From Atherinomorus stipes (taxonomy: Eukaryota > Chordata > Actinopteri > Atheriniformes > Atherinidae), in contig JALJCO010010480.1 of NCBI GenBank assembly GCA_023101725.1, positions 124,001-188,000 of the forward strand: a stretch of 64,000 bases of DNA, written 5' to 3'. The position numbers and the translations under genes were made by a program. Shown here one piece after another: positions 40,701 through 51,415 of this stretch. Every line of letters begins with the position of its first letter. Within the stretch, counting starts at the first letter, position 1. The notes beneath the pieces were generated by a model. It ran no database searches and had not been told where the DNA came from. It worked only from the letters and a program-made list of their open reading frames with translations.

Positions 40701-43700
40701 ACTCACCCGTTATCTCCCAGTATTTTGTAACAGCACTGATCTTTAGTTTAACTGACCAATATTTTGTCTCTTGGACAGTTTCTTTGCTTTGCCATATTTG
40801 GAAAACTTGTAGATGAACATGGGAATTTATTCAGTCTATAAATATGCTCTTAACTTATCCAAGAGTTTTTAATGTGTATAAAAATCCACCTGGACCTGCA
40901 GAGAGATGCTCTAAACTAGCATTTTTCTGAATGTGGAGAGGAGGCTAAGCTGCATCTTAGTGCAGGATCACCACCTGCAGGTTTTAGATGTTTCCCTGCT
41001 GCAACATCTGATCCACATGACAGTTTCTTATCAAGTTCTGCAGAAGCCTCTTAATGACCCGCTGATAGTTTGACTCAGTCATATTACAGCTGGTAAACAT
41101 GTAAAACCTGCAGGACAGATGCCCACAGCTGGTTATCCTCCACTAGTGGATGAGGAAAATCTTCTTTTTAGGCTTTATGCGAGCTGAGTACAGCAAGTCT
41201 TATTATATTCTTTTTTTAAACTAAAAAAAAAATTCTCAATATTTTAATTAATTTAGACCCTCCTAGCAGCAGTTTTAATAACTATTCCTTGCATTCCTAA
41301 ACGAGCAACAGCTGTTCTTTCTAGTAAACGGACCCAGTAAAACTACGATGTTTCCAGTGGATCTGATCCCAGTTTAACGTCATCACGGCAGTCCCAGTTT
41401 ATGGAAACTGTCCATTAAACATCTCATTCTTCTCCTGAACACATTCAGGAATCTTCTGATGGAGTTACATAACTTTAGTACGAACTAAAGATACCAACAA
41501 GCTCACGTTTATGCCGCTACGACGCTAAGCTAGCTGCTAACATGAGCTGCTAATATCAAGCTTTCATATTACAGTAACTCACCTGTTCAGGTGTGTTTAC
41601 GGTGGATGTGGAGGATGCAGCGTCTCGTACTTGATACCGCAGAGTGACGATGCAGCAGCTGCTCTCATGTTTGTCGCTTTTATTCAGTTTTTAATGTCCA
41701 GAATTACAGCGATGCAGCAGCACCAGACGTGCTCACGTGCTGCTGCTGTTTATATGTGCGCGGGGGCGCGTGTCTGTGTGACGTCTCGGGAGATGACAGC
41801 TGACAACACGGACAGCAGGCGCGGGATCAGACAGAGATTGTGACGAAATTAATACGTTTTTTTTTCCAAAAGAAAAAAAAAAGAAAGAAAGAAAACCGCT
41901 GCTCACGAGTCTGAAACTGTCCAAGTCCAGACTGTGAGTCTCTGGAAAAGCGACTATGTGGCTCCTTCGGTTTCTTGCACAAACTGTCTCTAACTAGTTC
42001 TTCCATCTTCGCCCAGCGCCGGTTATTTTCAAGTCCTTTATCGGTCAGGACGGCGGCATAAACTCAGGCTCCACGATATGATGTTCATAGCTGACGTTAG
42101 CAAGCAGTTCACCGTTCCACTGCAGCAGCTGCAGCTGGATCTTTACCATCATCTAACCACGCTGCTCCACCTGCGATTGAGTAGAAATGCGCTCCAATGA
42201 GCGCCAAAATACGTTGATTTTGCTTGTAGATTAATATGACCATTTATAGTGTGGGATTGTACGCAACTTTTTAACCACATACTTGACTATATGAAGTTCT
42301 AACTGTGGACTTTTTTTTCTTCTCCCCCCCCCCCCCTTTCCGTCACTCGCCGGAAATCCGGCAGGGGAAAACTTTAAGCCCTGCACTTTTCTGAACTGGC
42401 TGATGATCCAGCACAAACCAGTTCCAGTCCAGCTGTTCTGGAGCATCTTTCATGTTTCCCACGGCTTAGATCAGGGTTTCCCAACCCTGGTCCTCAGGGA
42501 CCCCGGCCCTGCATGTACTCCAGGTTTCCAACTCCACCACACCTGATTCAGATCAACTCAACTGCTCATCAACTTCTTTGCAAGCTGCTAACAAGCCTTT
42601 CATCTGAGTCAGGTGTGTTCAAGTAGGAATATCTGGAAAACCAGCAGGGGTGGGGTCCCTGAGGACCAGGGTTGGGAAACCCTGGCGTAGATTATACATG
42701 TAACTCAGTGGACAGACCACAACTCTGTATGTCGCTGATGACACAACATGGCGGCTCGTTTCACGACTGAAAAGCTGTTAGTCTTTAGCTGAGCCTCCTA
42801 AACATCGGATATTTACGCAAATACACGTCTGATTAACTTCTAACTGCACAGAACTACTGATTTTGTCTTGGTGTGTTGCTGTATGGCAAAGCTACTGGAA
42901 GTTAAGGTCGTGTCATCAGCACTTCAATTCAGGTCCACGTTTGTCAGAGTAACGTTTCCATGCTGCATGGTGAGGAGCGCGACGTGAAACGACACAAAAT
43001 CCTGTTTTTAGAAATCGTCCCAGTTATGGACAGATTCCTGCTAAAGCCCAAAGACAAACGGTAACAGCTGCTAAGTGTAACTGTGCAACACTGCAGTCAT
43101 ACCGGTCAGAAACTGGAAATAAGGAAGCATCGGTCATGATTCCAGAATGAGACAGCGGTGGTCGTAGAGACAACAAGACCTCTGATTCTGTTTATTACAC
43201 AGTTAAAGAGAAACTGTTTGCTGATGTCAGAGAACTTGACATGGTTGAATTCAGATGTGTGGAGACATATAGGAGGTCTACAGTCCTCAACATTATTCAC
43301 ACCCTCCCAGTAAATAAAGGCTAGATTGACCATAGTAATCCAAATAACAGGAAACAAGAGAAACAAAAATAAAAATGTTTGTTTTTAATATTTCTTTTGA
43401 ACCACAATTTAAAATCAGTTTCATTATTTTCATGGAATTTTTATTCTTACTTTTGTCAGTATTTATCGGCAGTTTAATAGCTTTTGCATCGGCGCATTCA
43501 CAGCGCTGTGATGCAACAACAGCAGTTTTCCACTTTGTTAATGTCTTTGTTCCACATTTGGTTAGATGGAATCTGGTTACCCTACATGCAACTTTGGTTA
43601 GCCAGATTAAGCCTAATGATGTCATTTAAGTGATATCATTCAGCAATATAGGCCTAAATGTTTGTTATTGCCGTATTTCGCAGGTCACACGATGTGATTA

Positions 43701-45996
43701 GGTATTTATGTGTTTTCGGTCATCAGTTATCGATATCGGCCTTTAGGAGCTGACATTTATTGGTACCACCGGGCCTGAAAAACACTGGTTCCGGTAAAGA
43801 AAAATTGTCAGTTATTGCAGCTTCTTTCCTCTCCTGCAGGTCTTTTGCTGAAGAACCACTTTGAGGGAATATCCAAGCTGACTGGTTAGCGTCGCTGTGC
43901 TGGTTAGAAGCAGAGAAGCTGCCGCTCAGTGTTGCCCATTAAAGGCAGCTGGAAACACACATACAGTCATCCTCCAAATTATTCACACCGTCCCATTAGA
44001 GATGGCAAAAACCAGCTGCCCGTGAAATAAGCTGAAATTGACTAAAGTAATAATAAATAAAAATTCTATGAAAATCATGACATTGATTTTGAATTGTGGT
44101 TCAAAAGAAATATAAAAAAACAAACACACAAAAAATAAAACAAGTAAACAAGCACGACGGCACTCCGAGGCTAAAATGTTTGAGACAATCACTGCAATCA
44201 GGAGTTTTCTGTGACGTCCAATCAGACGTCTGCACCTGTTGACAGGTATGTTATTATTTGCAACCAAAATTCAAAAGCAATATATCATTTAACTAAATTA
44301 TCATTTTGGTAAATTCTTATTTATTATGTTTCTTTAGTTCCACGTTGTTTGAATTATTATTGTGATTTTAGCCTAAATGTTTGACCTGTTTACATTTAAC
44401 CACAAGCAGAGGGAGGAAAAATCATTTTCCAGGCAACGCAAGCTTTTCCAGGACATTTGATGTTTTTAGTTTTTTTTCCATTTTCCATGTGTTTTCCATG
44501 ACTGGAAGATTGGTCAATCATCTTCCAGCTTTTCCAGGACATGTGGGAACCCTGATGATATTCAATTTTATTGAACGTGTTCATAAAACGTGTATTTTTT
44601 TCCGTCATCGTACCGACAAAGAACTGAAACGTGAGTTGTGTACCGAGGTACAGTCGTCTTCAAAATTATTCATACTCTCCCATTAAATTAGGAAAAAAAA
44701 TCAGCTGTCAGGGAAATAAGATGAAATTGACAAAAGTAATAAGAAATAAAAGTTCTATGAAAATCATGACGTTGGTTTTAAATTGTGGTTTGAAAGAAAT
44801 ATTAAAAACAAACAAAAAAATAAAACAAGTAAACAAGCATGACAGGGCTCTGAAGCTAAAGTGTTATTGAGCAACAATCACTGCAATCAGGTGTTTTCTG
44901 TGACGTCCAATCAGACGTCTGCACCTGCTGACAGGTATGTTGGTCCATGTTCATGGGGAAGATGCTCTGATGCGTCTGGGACAGTTTTGTTTGTTTGTTT
45001 TTTAATGATTATTTCCAACCACAATTCAAAAGAAATCTTTTACTTCACTAAATGATCATTTTAAAAATTTCTATTCATTAGTAGTTTCTTTAGTTTCTTG
45101 TTATTTGAATTACTATTGTGAATTTAGCTTTTTCTTTAATTGGAGGGTAGGAATCATTTTGAGGACGACCACATACTGAACCGTGAATTTTGTGTACCGT
45201 TACAGCCGTAAAAAGAAAAACAAACATCAACTGCTGTCAGCTTTGTGTTTAAAGCAGTAAATAGTTGGACTTACATGTGACATACGGGGCAGATAATGTG
45301 CATCTCTTCCATGTCCTCCACAACAGATGATATGTACTGCTGCTCCAACTGCACGTTCCTCTCGTGCTCCTCTATCATAGACATTTCTGTGGCACAAAGA
45401 CACCCGGGCACATAAAACTCTGTCTCAAGCCTGCATACATCACCTCTCCAGTCTGCAGTCTGGTTCATGAGTAAACAGGTGTACCCTGGGAGATAAGCTC
45501 CTGCTGGATCTCCTCCAGAACTGCCAGCTCGTCATGCTCCTGCATGGCTCCCCGCATCTGTGTAACAGGGCAGTAATGAGTCTGTTCTTACAGCCAAACA
45601 GAGAAAAGACTGCTTTCTGTGAGGAGCTGAGCCGGACCTCTGCCGGGCCCCGCGGGCCCCACAGGCAGGGCAGCCTCTGGTCCTCTGACTGCAAGGCGGT
45701 CCACTCCTCCTCCATCACTTCCTGGACGATGATGGAGGTCCCGGAGCTGCTCTGCGGCTGGCTCTCCCCCATCTGTCGGTACCTGTCCAGCAGCCTGGAC
45801 CGGCTGTTCTTCAGCCTGTCCACACAGCGCTTTAAAAGAAAACAAGAGGCCAGAGCATGTCGGTGTGAAAGTGTGCAGCATGCCGGCATGCTGCGGAGCT
45901 GCTAGCTGCTGTTTCACTGCTCACCTGGCGGTACGTTTCCTTCCATGGCGGAGTGGATCCTTTATAAAGCGCGCGGTGTCTTTGCAGAGGGTCCAT
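34760..45996 (-). CDS. rpain: RPA-interacting protein, complete 7-exon gene
   Basis: Adaptor that binds replication protein A and brings it into the nucleus. Coding exons on the minus strand: 45996-45925, 45829-45638, 45557-45485, 45386-45275, 36951-36888, 35093-34947 and 34789-34760; phases agree and the total is 690 nt (229 codons plus stop; human 219). The N-terminus reads MDPLQRHRALYKG then STPPWKETYRQ, matching the family's YK-PPWKE-RQ start. Then follow CVDRLKNSRSRLLDRYRQ and VQEVMEEEW (N-terminal domain) and AVLEEIQQELI (middle domain). The C-terminal zinc-binding part has C145, C148, C162, C164, C195, C219 and C222, ending VCDYLSVVL. The stretch at about 75-95 between exons 2 and 3 (LPCLWGPRGPAE) is poorly conserved, so the exon 2 donor (GAG/gtccgg) is the least certain junction. 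Intron 4 is about 8.3 kb and filled with repeats. The start has G at +4 but T at -3. Confidence 0.94.
35538..36321. mobile_element. TTAA-flanked miniature element in rpain intron 5
   Basis: Left TTAAAGCAGAACTCAGTAAC and right GTTACTGAGTTTCCCCTTTA plus A form inverted repeats bounded by TTAA; 784 bp. Inside lie three tandem copies of a 23-24 bp unit (AGAGCTGGTAGTCTGGTTC) near 36040-36100. CTCCCCCTAGTGG sits near the left end. Confidence 0.8.
36470..36755. mobile_element. TTAA-type miniature element, left end lost
   Basis: Ends GGGTGAACTATTCCTTTAA and shares internal blocks with 14162-14470 in psmd11 intron 1. Lies in rpain intron 5, before exon 5. Confidence 0.65.
37357..37788. mobile_element. 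Harbinger-like miniature element with CTG target duplication
   Basis: Ends GGCCCGGTTGTTCAA and TTGAACAACTGGGCC are inverted repeats, continued by CGGTTATTTTAACC against GGTTAAAAGATAACGG. A 3-bp CTG flanks both sides (37354-37356 and 37789-37791), as expected for PIF/Harbinger elements. Lies in rpain intron 4. Confidence 0.75.
37988..39048 (-). mobile_element. Dispersed element family F, copy 2 (reverse)
   Basis: Reverse complement of 3845-4882 over about 1 kb, including GATCCGCGTATATCCACATA and CATCAATGGCAGA. Contains mixed T and G runs at 38500-38570. Lies in rpain intron 4. Confidence 0.65.
39050..39445 (-). mobile_element. Dispersed element family G, copy 2 (reverse)
   Basis: Reverse complement of 26755-27165, beginning CCCCAATTAGCGGCCCGCGG and ending ACTCTACCAGGGACAAAGAT. 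It abuts family F copy 2. Lies in rpain intron 4. Confidence 0.65.
39446..40164. other. rpain intron 4, no gene
   Basis: Unique-looking intronic DNA; no exon with compatible phase is seen. Short A/G-rich stretches only. Confidence 0.4.
40165..40345 (+). mobile_element. tRNA-derived SINE
   Basis: The head GGGTAGCCTCGTGGTAGTGT is a degenerate RNA polymerase III A box, CTTCGAGTCCCCGACC a B-box-like segment, and the body GAGCAAGGTCCTTAACCCC with CTGCTCCCCGGGCGC is typical of a fish SINE family. Lies in rpain intron 4. Confidence 0.7.
40346..42471. other. rpain intron 4, no gene or bounded element
   Basis: Mixed-composition DNA. A T-run at 40538-40554, an A-rich stretch at 41866-41893 and a C-run at 42324-42338 are the only simple sequences. 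A G/C-rich patch at 41755-41830 has no exon signals in phase with rpain. Confidence 0.4.
42472..42684. mobile_element. 213-bp palindromic hAT-type miniature element
   Basis: Both ends match CAGGGTTTCCCAACCCTGG and continue TCCTCAGGGACCCC as inverted repeats of more than 30 bp. The flanks GCTTAGAT (42464-42471) and GCGTAGAT (42685-42692) match at 7 of 8 positions, an 8-bp hAT-type duplication. Confidence 0.85.
43280..43460. mobile_element. Family E element, copy 2 (left part)
   Basis: Begins CAGTCCTCAACATTATTCAC and continues to the TTAATATTTCTTTTGAACCAC module in reverse order; right half lost. Lies in rpain intron 4. Confidence 0.55.
43965..44370. mobile_element. Family E element, copy 3 (right end lost)
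   Basis: Begins CAGTCATCCTCCAAATTATT and carries the AAAACAAGTAAACAAGCA and GACGTCTGCACCTGTTGACA modules. Confidence 0.65.
44651..45170. mobile_element. Family E element, copy 4 (complete)
   Basis: Ends CAGTCGTCTTCAAAATTATT and AATCATTTTGAGGACGAC are inverted repeats, preceded by TA; 520 bp. Modules as in the other copies. Tc1/mariner-like by size and TA flank, but no transposase. It ends about 100 bp from rpain exon 4. Confidence 0.75.
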
Positions 45997-46108
45997 TAAA
46001 GTGTTTAACAGCTGCTAAGAGTTCACATCAGTGCGAAAACTTCAGACTTGCCGACGAAATATTAGGAAACGCTGCGAGGAGAAGCATTTCACTTTCTAAC
46101 CTACCACC

Positions 46109-46157
46109 CCGGAAGTTGATGTACGCTGCCGCGAAAGGCACGCTGGGTTATGTAGTT
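46109..46157 (-). promoter_or_regulatory. rpain promoter motifs (ETS and ZNF143-type)
   Basis: CCGGAAGT at 46109-46116 is a perfect ETS/GABP core. At 46137-46157 the minus strand reads AACTACATAACCCAGCGTGC, close to the ACTACAAYTCCCAGCATGC element bound by ZNF143. They lie 110-160 bp upstream of the rpain ATG, with a CpG-containing, TATA-less context typical of housekeeping promoters. Confidence 0.6.
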
Positions 46158-46222
46158 GTTTGAAACTCAGGCCTAAAACTCCTTTTACGTCAATAAAATT
46201 TTTTAAAATCATTATCGTCAAG

Positions 46223-47061
46223 CATAGATATGAACACTAGATGCCGCCTTCGGACCCGTAGCGTACGTCGGCTCGGCCGCCATCTTGGGCAGGGGTTTCT
46301 AACAGCAGTTAGGTCCGTATCTGTGGTTCGGTGTCGTTTCTTCCACTTCATGCTGAAAGATTCAGCCGTCTGCAGCTGTCATTGATTTCAGACCAGAAGA
46401 CTTGGACAGAACTGGACAGTCAACTCATTTGAAAGGACTGATACCATCTAGTTTTACTTTTCCTGGCGTTTTTGCAAAGTTTGTAATCATGACAATTTCT
46501 CACATGATCAAAATATTTCAGTGCCACTAAATGATTGTAAAAGAAACGGTTAAAGTTTTCCTTTTTTAATTCATCCTCCTCATATAAACATTTAAAACTT
46601 AGTTAATTAGGTCACATCCTTGATGTTAAAATGCAATATTCTGATAAGACATTTTTTAAACATCACATGGATGAGTTATTCTCAAGTACCTGAATAATGT
46701 AGAATATTGTTTATTATCTAGACTTACCAGAAATACAAACCTGACAATGACCCTCCGAAAAACAAAATCATTACACCTGGTAGCTAAAATCAGCTCACTT
46801 TTACCTGAAGCAGAACTGGATGATGAGCATGAAAAGAATGAATAAATTCTGTTGTTGTGGTACATTCAACCTGATTTTAATGTGTTCAAATTTGTAGTTT
46901 TTACTACAACAGAAAATGAAAGAATAACAGTTTTACGTGTTTGGTTTTTGTGTTATTACATTTTTTTAAAAGGACATTTGTGAGTTTTGTTCTGGTTATG
47001 ATTTGAATTATAGCTTATTTCTTTATTTATTATATTTGTGCTCCACTACCATGCATATACA

Positions 47062-47092
<31 letters not shown>

Positions 47093-47117
47093 TATAGATA
47101 TAGATAGATAGATAGAA

Positions 47118-47185
<68 letters not shown>

Positions 47186-47579
47186 AGAGAGAGAGAGATC
47201 GGGATTTCTTTTTCAAATAATATATAAAAAAAAAGCAGCCTGACCAGCGCTATGTACAAACGCACGGCTACATAGGTCAGGCTGGTGCACCAGGCTATAA
47301 AATCACTATGTATGTATGTGGGTGTGTCTAAGTGTGTGTATATGTAAATGAAATTATTTATGCTTTGTCATAAATATCAGATATTTATAATAAACCAAAC
47401 GGCTTGAAAATTAGTTGAGAATTGAGTCAGTTATGGTGGATTTAAGCTGAAATAGATCTCTGCCTACATTGATTAATGCAATGAGGAGACGTGGCTTCCC
47501 CCTGCCTAAGATGGTGGCCGAGCTGATGTATCGCTCCAATGGACAGCAGCTTCGGAGGCGGCATCTAGTGATATCTATG
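46223..47579. mobile_element. 1.36-kb terminal-inverted-repeat element upstream of rpain
   Basis: The left end CATAGATATGAACACTAGAT then GCCGCC mirrors the right end GGCGGCATCTAGTG then ATATCTATG; inner parts match too (GCTCGGCCGCCATCTTGGGC against CTAAGATGGTGGCCGAGC). The interior is AT-rich and holds a TA/GATA microsatellite. No transposase. TCAAG occurs just outside both ends as a possible duplication. Confidence 0.7.
47058..47186. repeat. (TA)n then (GATA)n microsatellite
   Basis: About 30 bp of TA repeats followed by roughly 95 bp of GATA repeats with few interruptions. Confidence 0.95.
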
Positions 47580-47723
47580 ATCCTCAAGTGTTTTTATTTA
47601 TGAAAAAGACATTCTAATTTATTTAATAAGTGTTCATTATTAATAATTTAATGCATAATCACACATAGGGCAGTACAGTTGGGACAGTTTTCACTCTTCT
47701 CATTTTCACGCAAAAGTTAGACA

Positions 47724-48071
47724 TTAAAGGTTGAAAATGGAATACGGACAGAACAGCGACATCACGTGTGTTTAGGTTGTAGTTGCAACGGCAGATAAAC
47801 AACTAACTGTGCCCAAACTATTGTTTCCACACAGAGATCGTATTTGGCAACCGGCAATGGCGACGTGTATTGGCTTATAGACGTAAATATAATGCCATTA
47901 TTGAACCCGTAAAAAGTTATTTTATAATTATTTTTGGGATTAATATAATTTTTCTAGTAAATGTTGTACTTTCATCTCCCCCCCCCCCCCAAACGACCTG
48001 TGGAGGGTTTTTTTTTTTTTTTTTTTTTTAAATATAGCTTTTGACAAAAACATTACATATTTATCCTTTAA
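47724..48071 (+). mobile_element. TTAA-flanked element family, copy D (internally deleted)
   Basis: Starts TTAAAGGTTGAAAATGG and ends TATCCTTTAA, 348 bp. Compared with copies B and C about 300 bp are missing between GCAGATAAACAACT and ACTGTGCCCAAACTA. Confidence 0.8.
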
Positions 48072-48838
48072 AAAGGGTCTGGACAGAAGATTTTTTTAAT
48101 GCATCCTCTATAAATAACCAAGAAATAATATCCATAAGTAATTTATCATTTTCACAATCAATAAAAAACAAGAGGTGTGTTTTTGTCTCAGCTGCACCCA
48201 TAGAATAAAAATGTTGAGACACCACTGAAATGGCTGGAGAGCTGATACTGCTGATGGAATGAACTATTAAAAACTTCAATTACAATTTTTTTTTTTTTTT
48301 TACACTTTATTAAGTTTCAATTTGATTTAATTCAACAATAGCATAGGCAAACTTTAAAAAATTAAAAAGAACAAATTATTTAATGGATACTGCAAACAGT
48401 ACACATGCTAATACAATAACAGTGGAATAACTAGAAAATTTCTGAAGAAATTTTGAATGCTGCCAATAGGCTACCCACGTCCAAGAGAGTGGCAGCCATG
48501 TTACAAAGATGGAACACCTGTGCTGACAGATACACGATTACCTCAAAGTACATGTATAGTGTGTCTGTGTGCGTGTGTGAGTGAAGAGAGAGAGAAAGAG
48601 AGAGAGAGAATAAGGGAGGAGAAAAGAGGAGGTGCGCTAAACTGAGATAGACCCTGTGAGAAAGACAGACAGATGGCGAGACAAAGACTGTGATACAGAC
48701 AGAGAGACGGACATTGACCGAGATGTGATTTGTCAGATTGGTGGATTTTGGAATAATTTCAGATTTTTCACCAAAGTTCAATTGCGATTGTATCAAAACT
48801 GTAACTCAAAACGTCATATCAGGCTGTTGAAGGTTTAT
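48072..48838. other. Unassigned, simple-sequence rich
   Basis: A T-run at 48286-48300, a GA-rich microsatellite at 48580-48612 and GACA/GAGA-like DNA to 48720. No exon found. Confidence 0.4.
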
Positions 48839-48950
48839 GGGGGCGACTGTGGCTCAGGTGGTAGAGCAGGTCGCCCAATGATCGAAGGATCGGCGGTTTG
48901 AATCCCGATCCCCCAGCCATGAGTCGTTGTGTCCTTGGGCAAGACACTTA

Positions 48951-50216
48951 CGGCTGTCAGCGAGTGCAGACGTGCTTTCCTCTGCCTCCCTTCCTCCCTG
49001 TTTTCCCTGCAATCTTTGTCTTGTCTCCTCTGAGCCTCTCTCTGCATTTTTCTCCTAAATCCTAAACTTCAACTATGGATCTGGACGGCGGGTCTCTCAT
49101 CACAACGGATAATATTTTTTTACCCAGAGACAAGGTGCAGGGGGCGGCATCTTGTCCGGACGGGACGGTCCCAGCAGGTCACACTGAAGACCTGTACATG
49201 TTTGGATTTATGATAACTGGGTTCCTGCTGGTTGGAGCTGTCGGGTACCTGGTTCATGGGGAAACTCTGAAGCTGACGGCAGCTGTGGGCAGGCTGCCGT
49301 CCGAGCTGTTTCTCCGAGCTACCAACACTCAGACTCAAACTTTGTGCACGTTGACTCGCGTGGATGCCCTGTGGGGCAAACTGGGGACGATGTCTGACAG
49401 CATAAAGGATGTTGGGTTCCACCTGGAGCAGTTGGAGACTTGGATTGGGGGTAATTAACACAAATTTGGCTGATTTGGACGCCATTGTGAGACCTGCTGA
49501 AGACTTTACAGGCAGACGGAAACATGCCTCCGCCTGGACCCAAACTATCTCCTTATCTCAATCTGGTCCCCGGGAGCGGCCTTGCAGCTGCTCCTTAACT
49601 CCCACATGTCCTTGGAGAAACTGCAGAAGTGAGGCTCTGCAACCCCCCCCCCCTCCACGAGAACAGTTGGGACTCTCTGAAGGCCGTCTCTATCATCTAC
49701 GGACTGTGCGTGAAGCCGCTGTCTCTCGCTTACACACACACATTTTCACGACACTGATGCGCACATCCCACTGCACTGCTGGTCCTTCTCAACTTCCTCC
49801 CACCAGAAATCGGTGGAGGATGGAGGATGCGCCCCCATTTGTGGCTGCGTCTTCTCCCTCACTGGGCTCTGGACCCCTCCTCCTCCCTACCACATGTGTC
49901 ATGATGTTGTGACTGTCTGCATACGTGCTTAACTGTACTGAGGGTGTTTTTTTTTAACCCATTATCACGTCCTCTGCAGAGGGCGGGACAGTGGTTTCTT
50001 TTTTTTCTCCTCTCCCCACCTGTCCCAGTGTATATCTTTTTCACTCTGCAAACAGGTGCGCTGCTCATGTGGCTGCACCCTCAGTCTGCCCGGTTCTGTT
50101 TGTATTGTGTCTACTGTCTGTGTAGTCTTGGACGGGTTGTACTGGAAAAAGAATTTCATTGCACTGGGACGCCGGTACAATGACAATAAAGTTTTTCTGA
50201 TTCTGAAAAGTTTTTC
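48951..50216 (+). mobile_element. mRNA-like retroposon with a small membrane-protein frame
   Basis: About 1.27 kb inserted in the SINE above. It opens with a pyrimidine-rich leader, carries the reading frame at 49075-49458, then about 700 bp with no long frame, AATAAA at 50186-50191 and a short TTCTGATTCTGA tail. The join may carry a 3-bp TTA duplication. Layout resembles a spliced, polyadenylated transcript mobilised by a LINE. Confidence 0.6.
49075..49458 (+). CDS. 127-aa single-pass membrane protein of a retroposon (uncharacterised)
   Basis: Uninterrupted frame from ATGGATCTGGACGGC to TAA. Residues 1-39 are hydrophilic; about 40-60 (LYMFGFMITGFLLVGAVGYL) form one strongly predicted membrane helix; 63-127 is a polar tail with TNTQTQTLCTLTRVDALWGK and a heptad-like region (LGTMSDSIKDVGFHLEQLE) that could be a short coiled coil. 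Start context is AACTATGG (A at -3 by count aac|t, G at +4). I do not recognise a characterised family. The frame lies in an inserted repeat unit, so expression is unproven; an intact frame in one copy may simply mean the insertion is young. Confidence 0.45.
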   Translation: MDLDGGSLITTDNIFLPRDKVQGAASCPDGTVPAGHTEDLYMFGFMITGFLLVGAVGYLVHGETLKLTAAVGRLPSELFLRATNTQTQTLCTLTRVDALWGKLGTMSDSIKDVGFHLEQLETWIGGN

Positions 50217-50462
50217 TGATTAACCCTCCTTGCCTCCAGTGGGGGCACTGCTGGTGTATGAATGCGTGTGAATGTTACGGTGGTGGTCGGAGGGGCCGTA
50301 GGCGCGAAATGGCAGCCACGCTTCCGTCAGACTGTCCCAGGGCAGCTGTGGCTACGTACGTAGTTTACCATCACCAAGTATGACTGAGGAGTGAAAGAAT
50401 AATGGACCTACTGTAAAGTGCTTTGAGTGCCTTGAAAAGCGGTATAGAAATCTAATCCATTA

Positions 50463-50480
50463 TTATTATTATTATTATTA
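50463..50480. repeat. (ATT)n SINE tail
   Basis: Six ATT units closing the SINE whose head starts at 48839. Confidence 0.85.
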
Positions 50481-50614
50481 TGTGTGATGACCCCTTTAAA
50501 GTTGGAATGATGTTTCTATCAGAAAGTATGGATTACTGGTAAAGCTCCAAAGTGACCTTAGTTTTCCACTCATTCTGGTCAAACACCATTCATTTTTAAT
50601 GAGAACAATGGTTG

Positions 50615-51315
50615 CATAGACAGACAGACAAACAGACAGAGACTTTGAAACAGATAGACAGACAGACAGGGACTGAGATAGACAGACAGAGACTGTGAGA
50701 TAGACAGATAGAGACTGAGATAGACAGACAGGGACTGTGAGACAGACAGACAGAGACTGAGACAGAAGACAGACAGACAGAGACTGAGATAGACAGACAG
50801 AGACTGTGAGATAGACAGATAGAGACTGAGATAGACAGACAGACAGAGACTGTGAGATAGACAGACAGAGACTGAGACAGACAGAGAGTGAGATAGAGAC
50901 AGAGACTGTGAGATAGACAGACAGACAGAGACTGTGAGACAGACAGACAGAGACTGAGACAGACAGACAGACAGGGACTGAGATAGACAGACAGAGACTG
51001 TGAGATAGACAGATAGAGACTGAGATAGACAGACAGGGACTGTGAGACAGACAGACAGAGACTGAGACAGACAGACAGACAGAGAATGAGATAGACAGAC
51101 AGAGACTGTGAGATAGACAGAGACTGAGATAGACAGACAGACAGAGACTGAGATAGACGGACAGAGACTGTGAGATAGACAGATAGAGACTGAGATAGAC
51201 AGACAGACAGAGACTGTGAGATAGACAGACAGAGACTGTGAGATAGACAACCAGAGACTGAGATAGATAGACAGAGACTGATAGATAGACAGATAGACAG
51301 ATAGACTAGTTAGAC

Positions 51316-51413
<98 letters not shown>

Positions 51414-51415
51414 CA
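50615..51415. repeat. GACA/GATA (Bkm-type) satellite, 800 bp
   Basis: 50615-51300 is an irregular array built from GAGATAGACAGACAGAGACT-type units of about 20-50 bp; 51315-51412 is nearly pure (GATA) with about 25 units. A 284-codon minus-strand frame of Leu/Ser/Tyr/Cys repeats is a by-product of the repeat. Confidence 0.95.

Larger units (their letters stand above)
48839..50490 (+). mobile_element. tRNA-derived SINE, split by a retroposon
   Basis: The head (48839-48950) reads GCGACTGTGGCTCAGGTGG (A box) and GGTTTGAATCCCG (B box), then TGTCCTTGGGCAAGACACTT. The body resumes at 50217 with AACCCTCCTTGCCTCCAGTG and runs to GCTTTGAGTGCCTTGAAAAG and an (ATT)n tail at 50460-50480. Intact SINE relatives read GACACTTAACCCTCC across the join, so 48951-50216 is an insertion. 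Confidence 0.85.

Noticed and set aside
45440..45889. Single 149-codon frame as one rpain exon
   Set aside because: It reads through intron 2 and uses a frame change; splitting into exons 45829-45638 and 45557-45485 matches the protein family and keeps phase.
45945..46163. Plus-strand 72-codon frame opposite rpain exon 1
   Set aside because: Antisense shadow of rpain exon 1 and its promoter, with no known domain.
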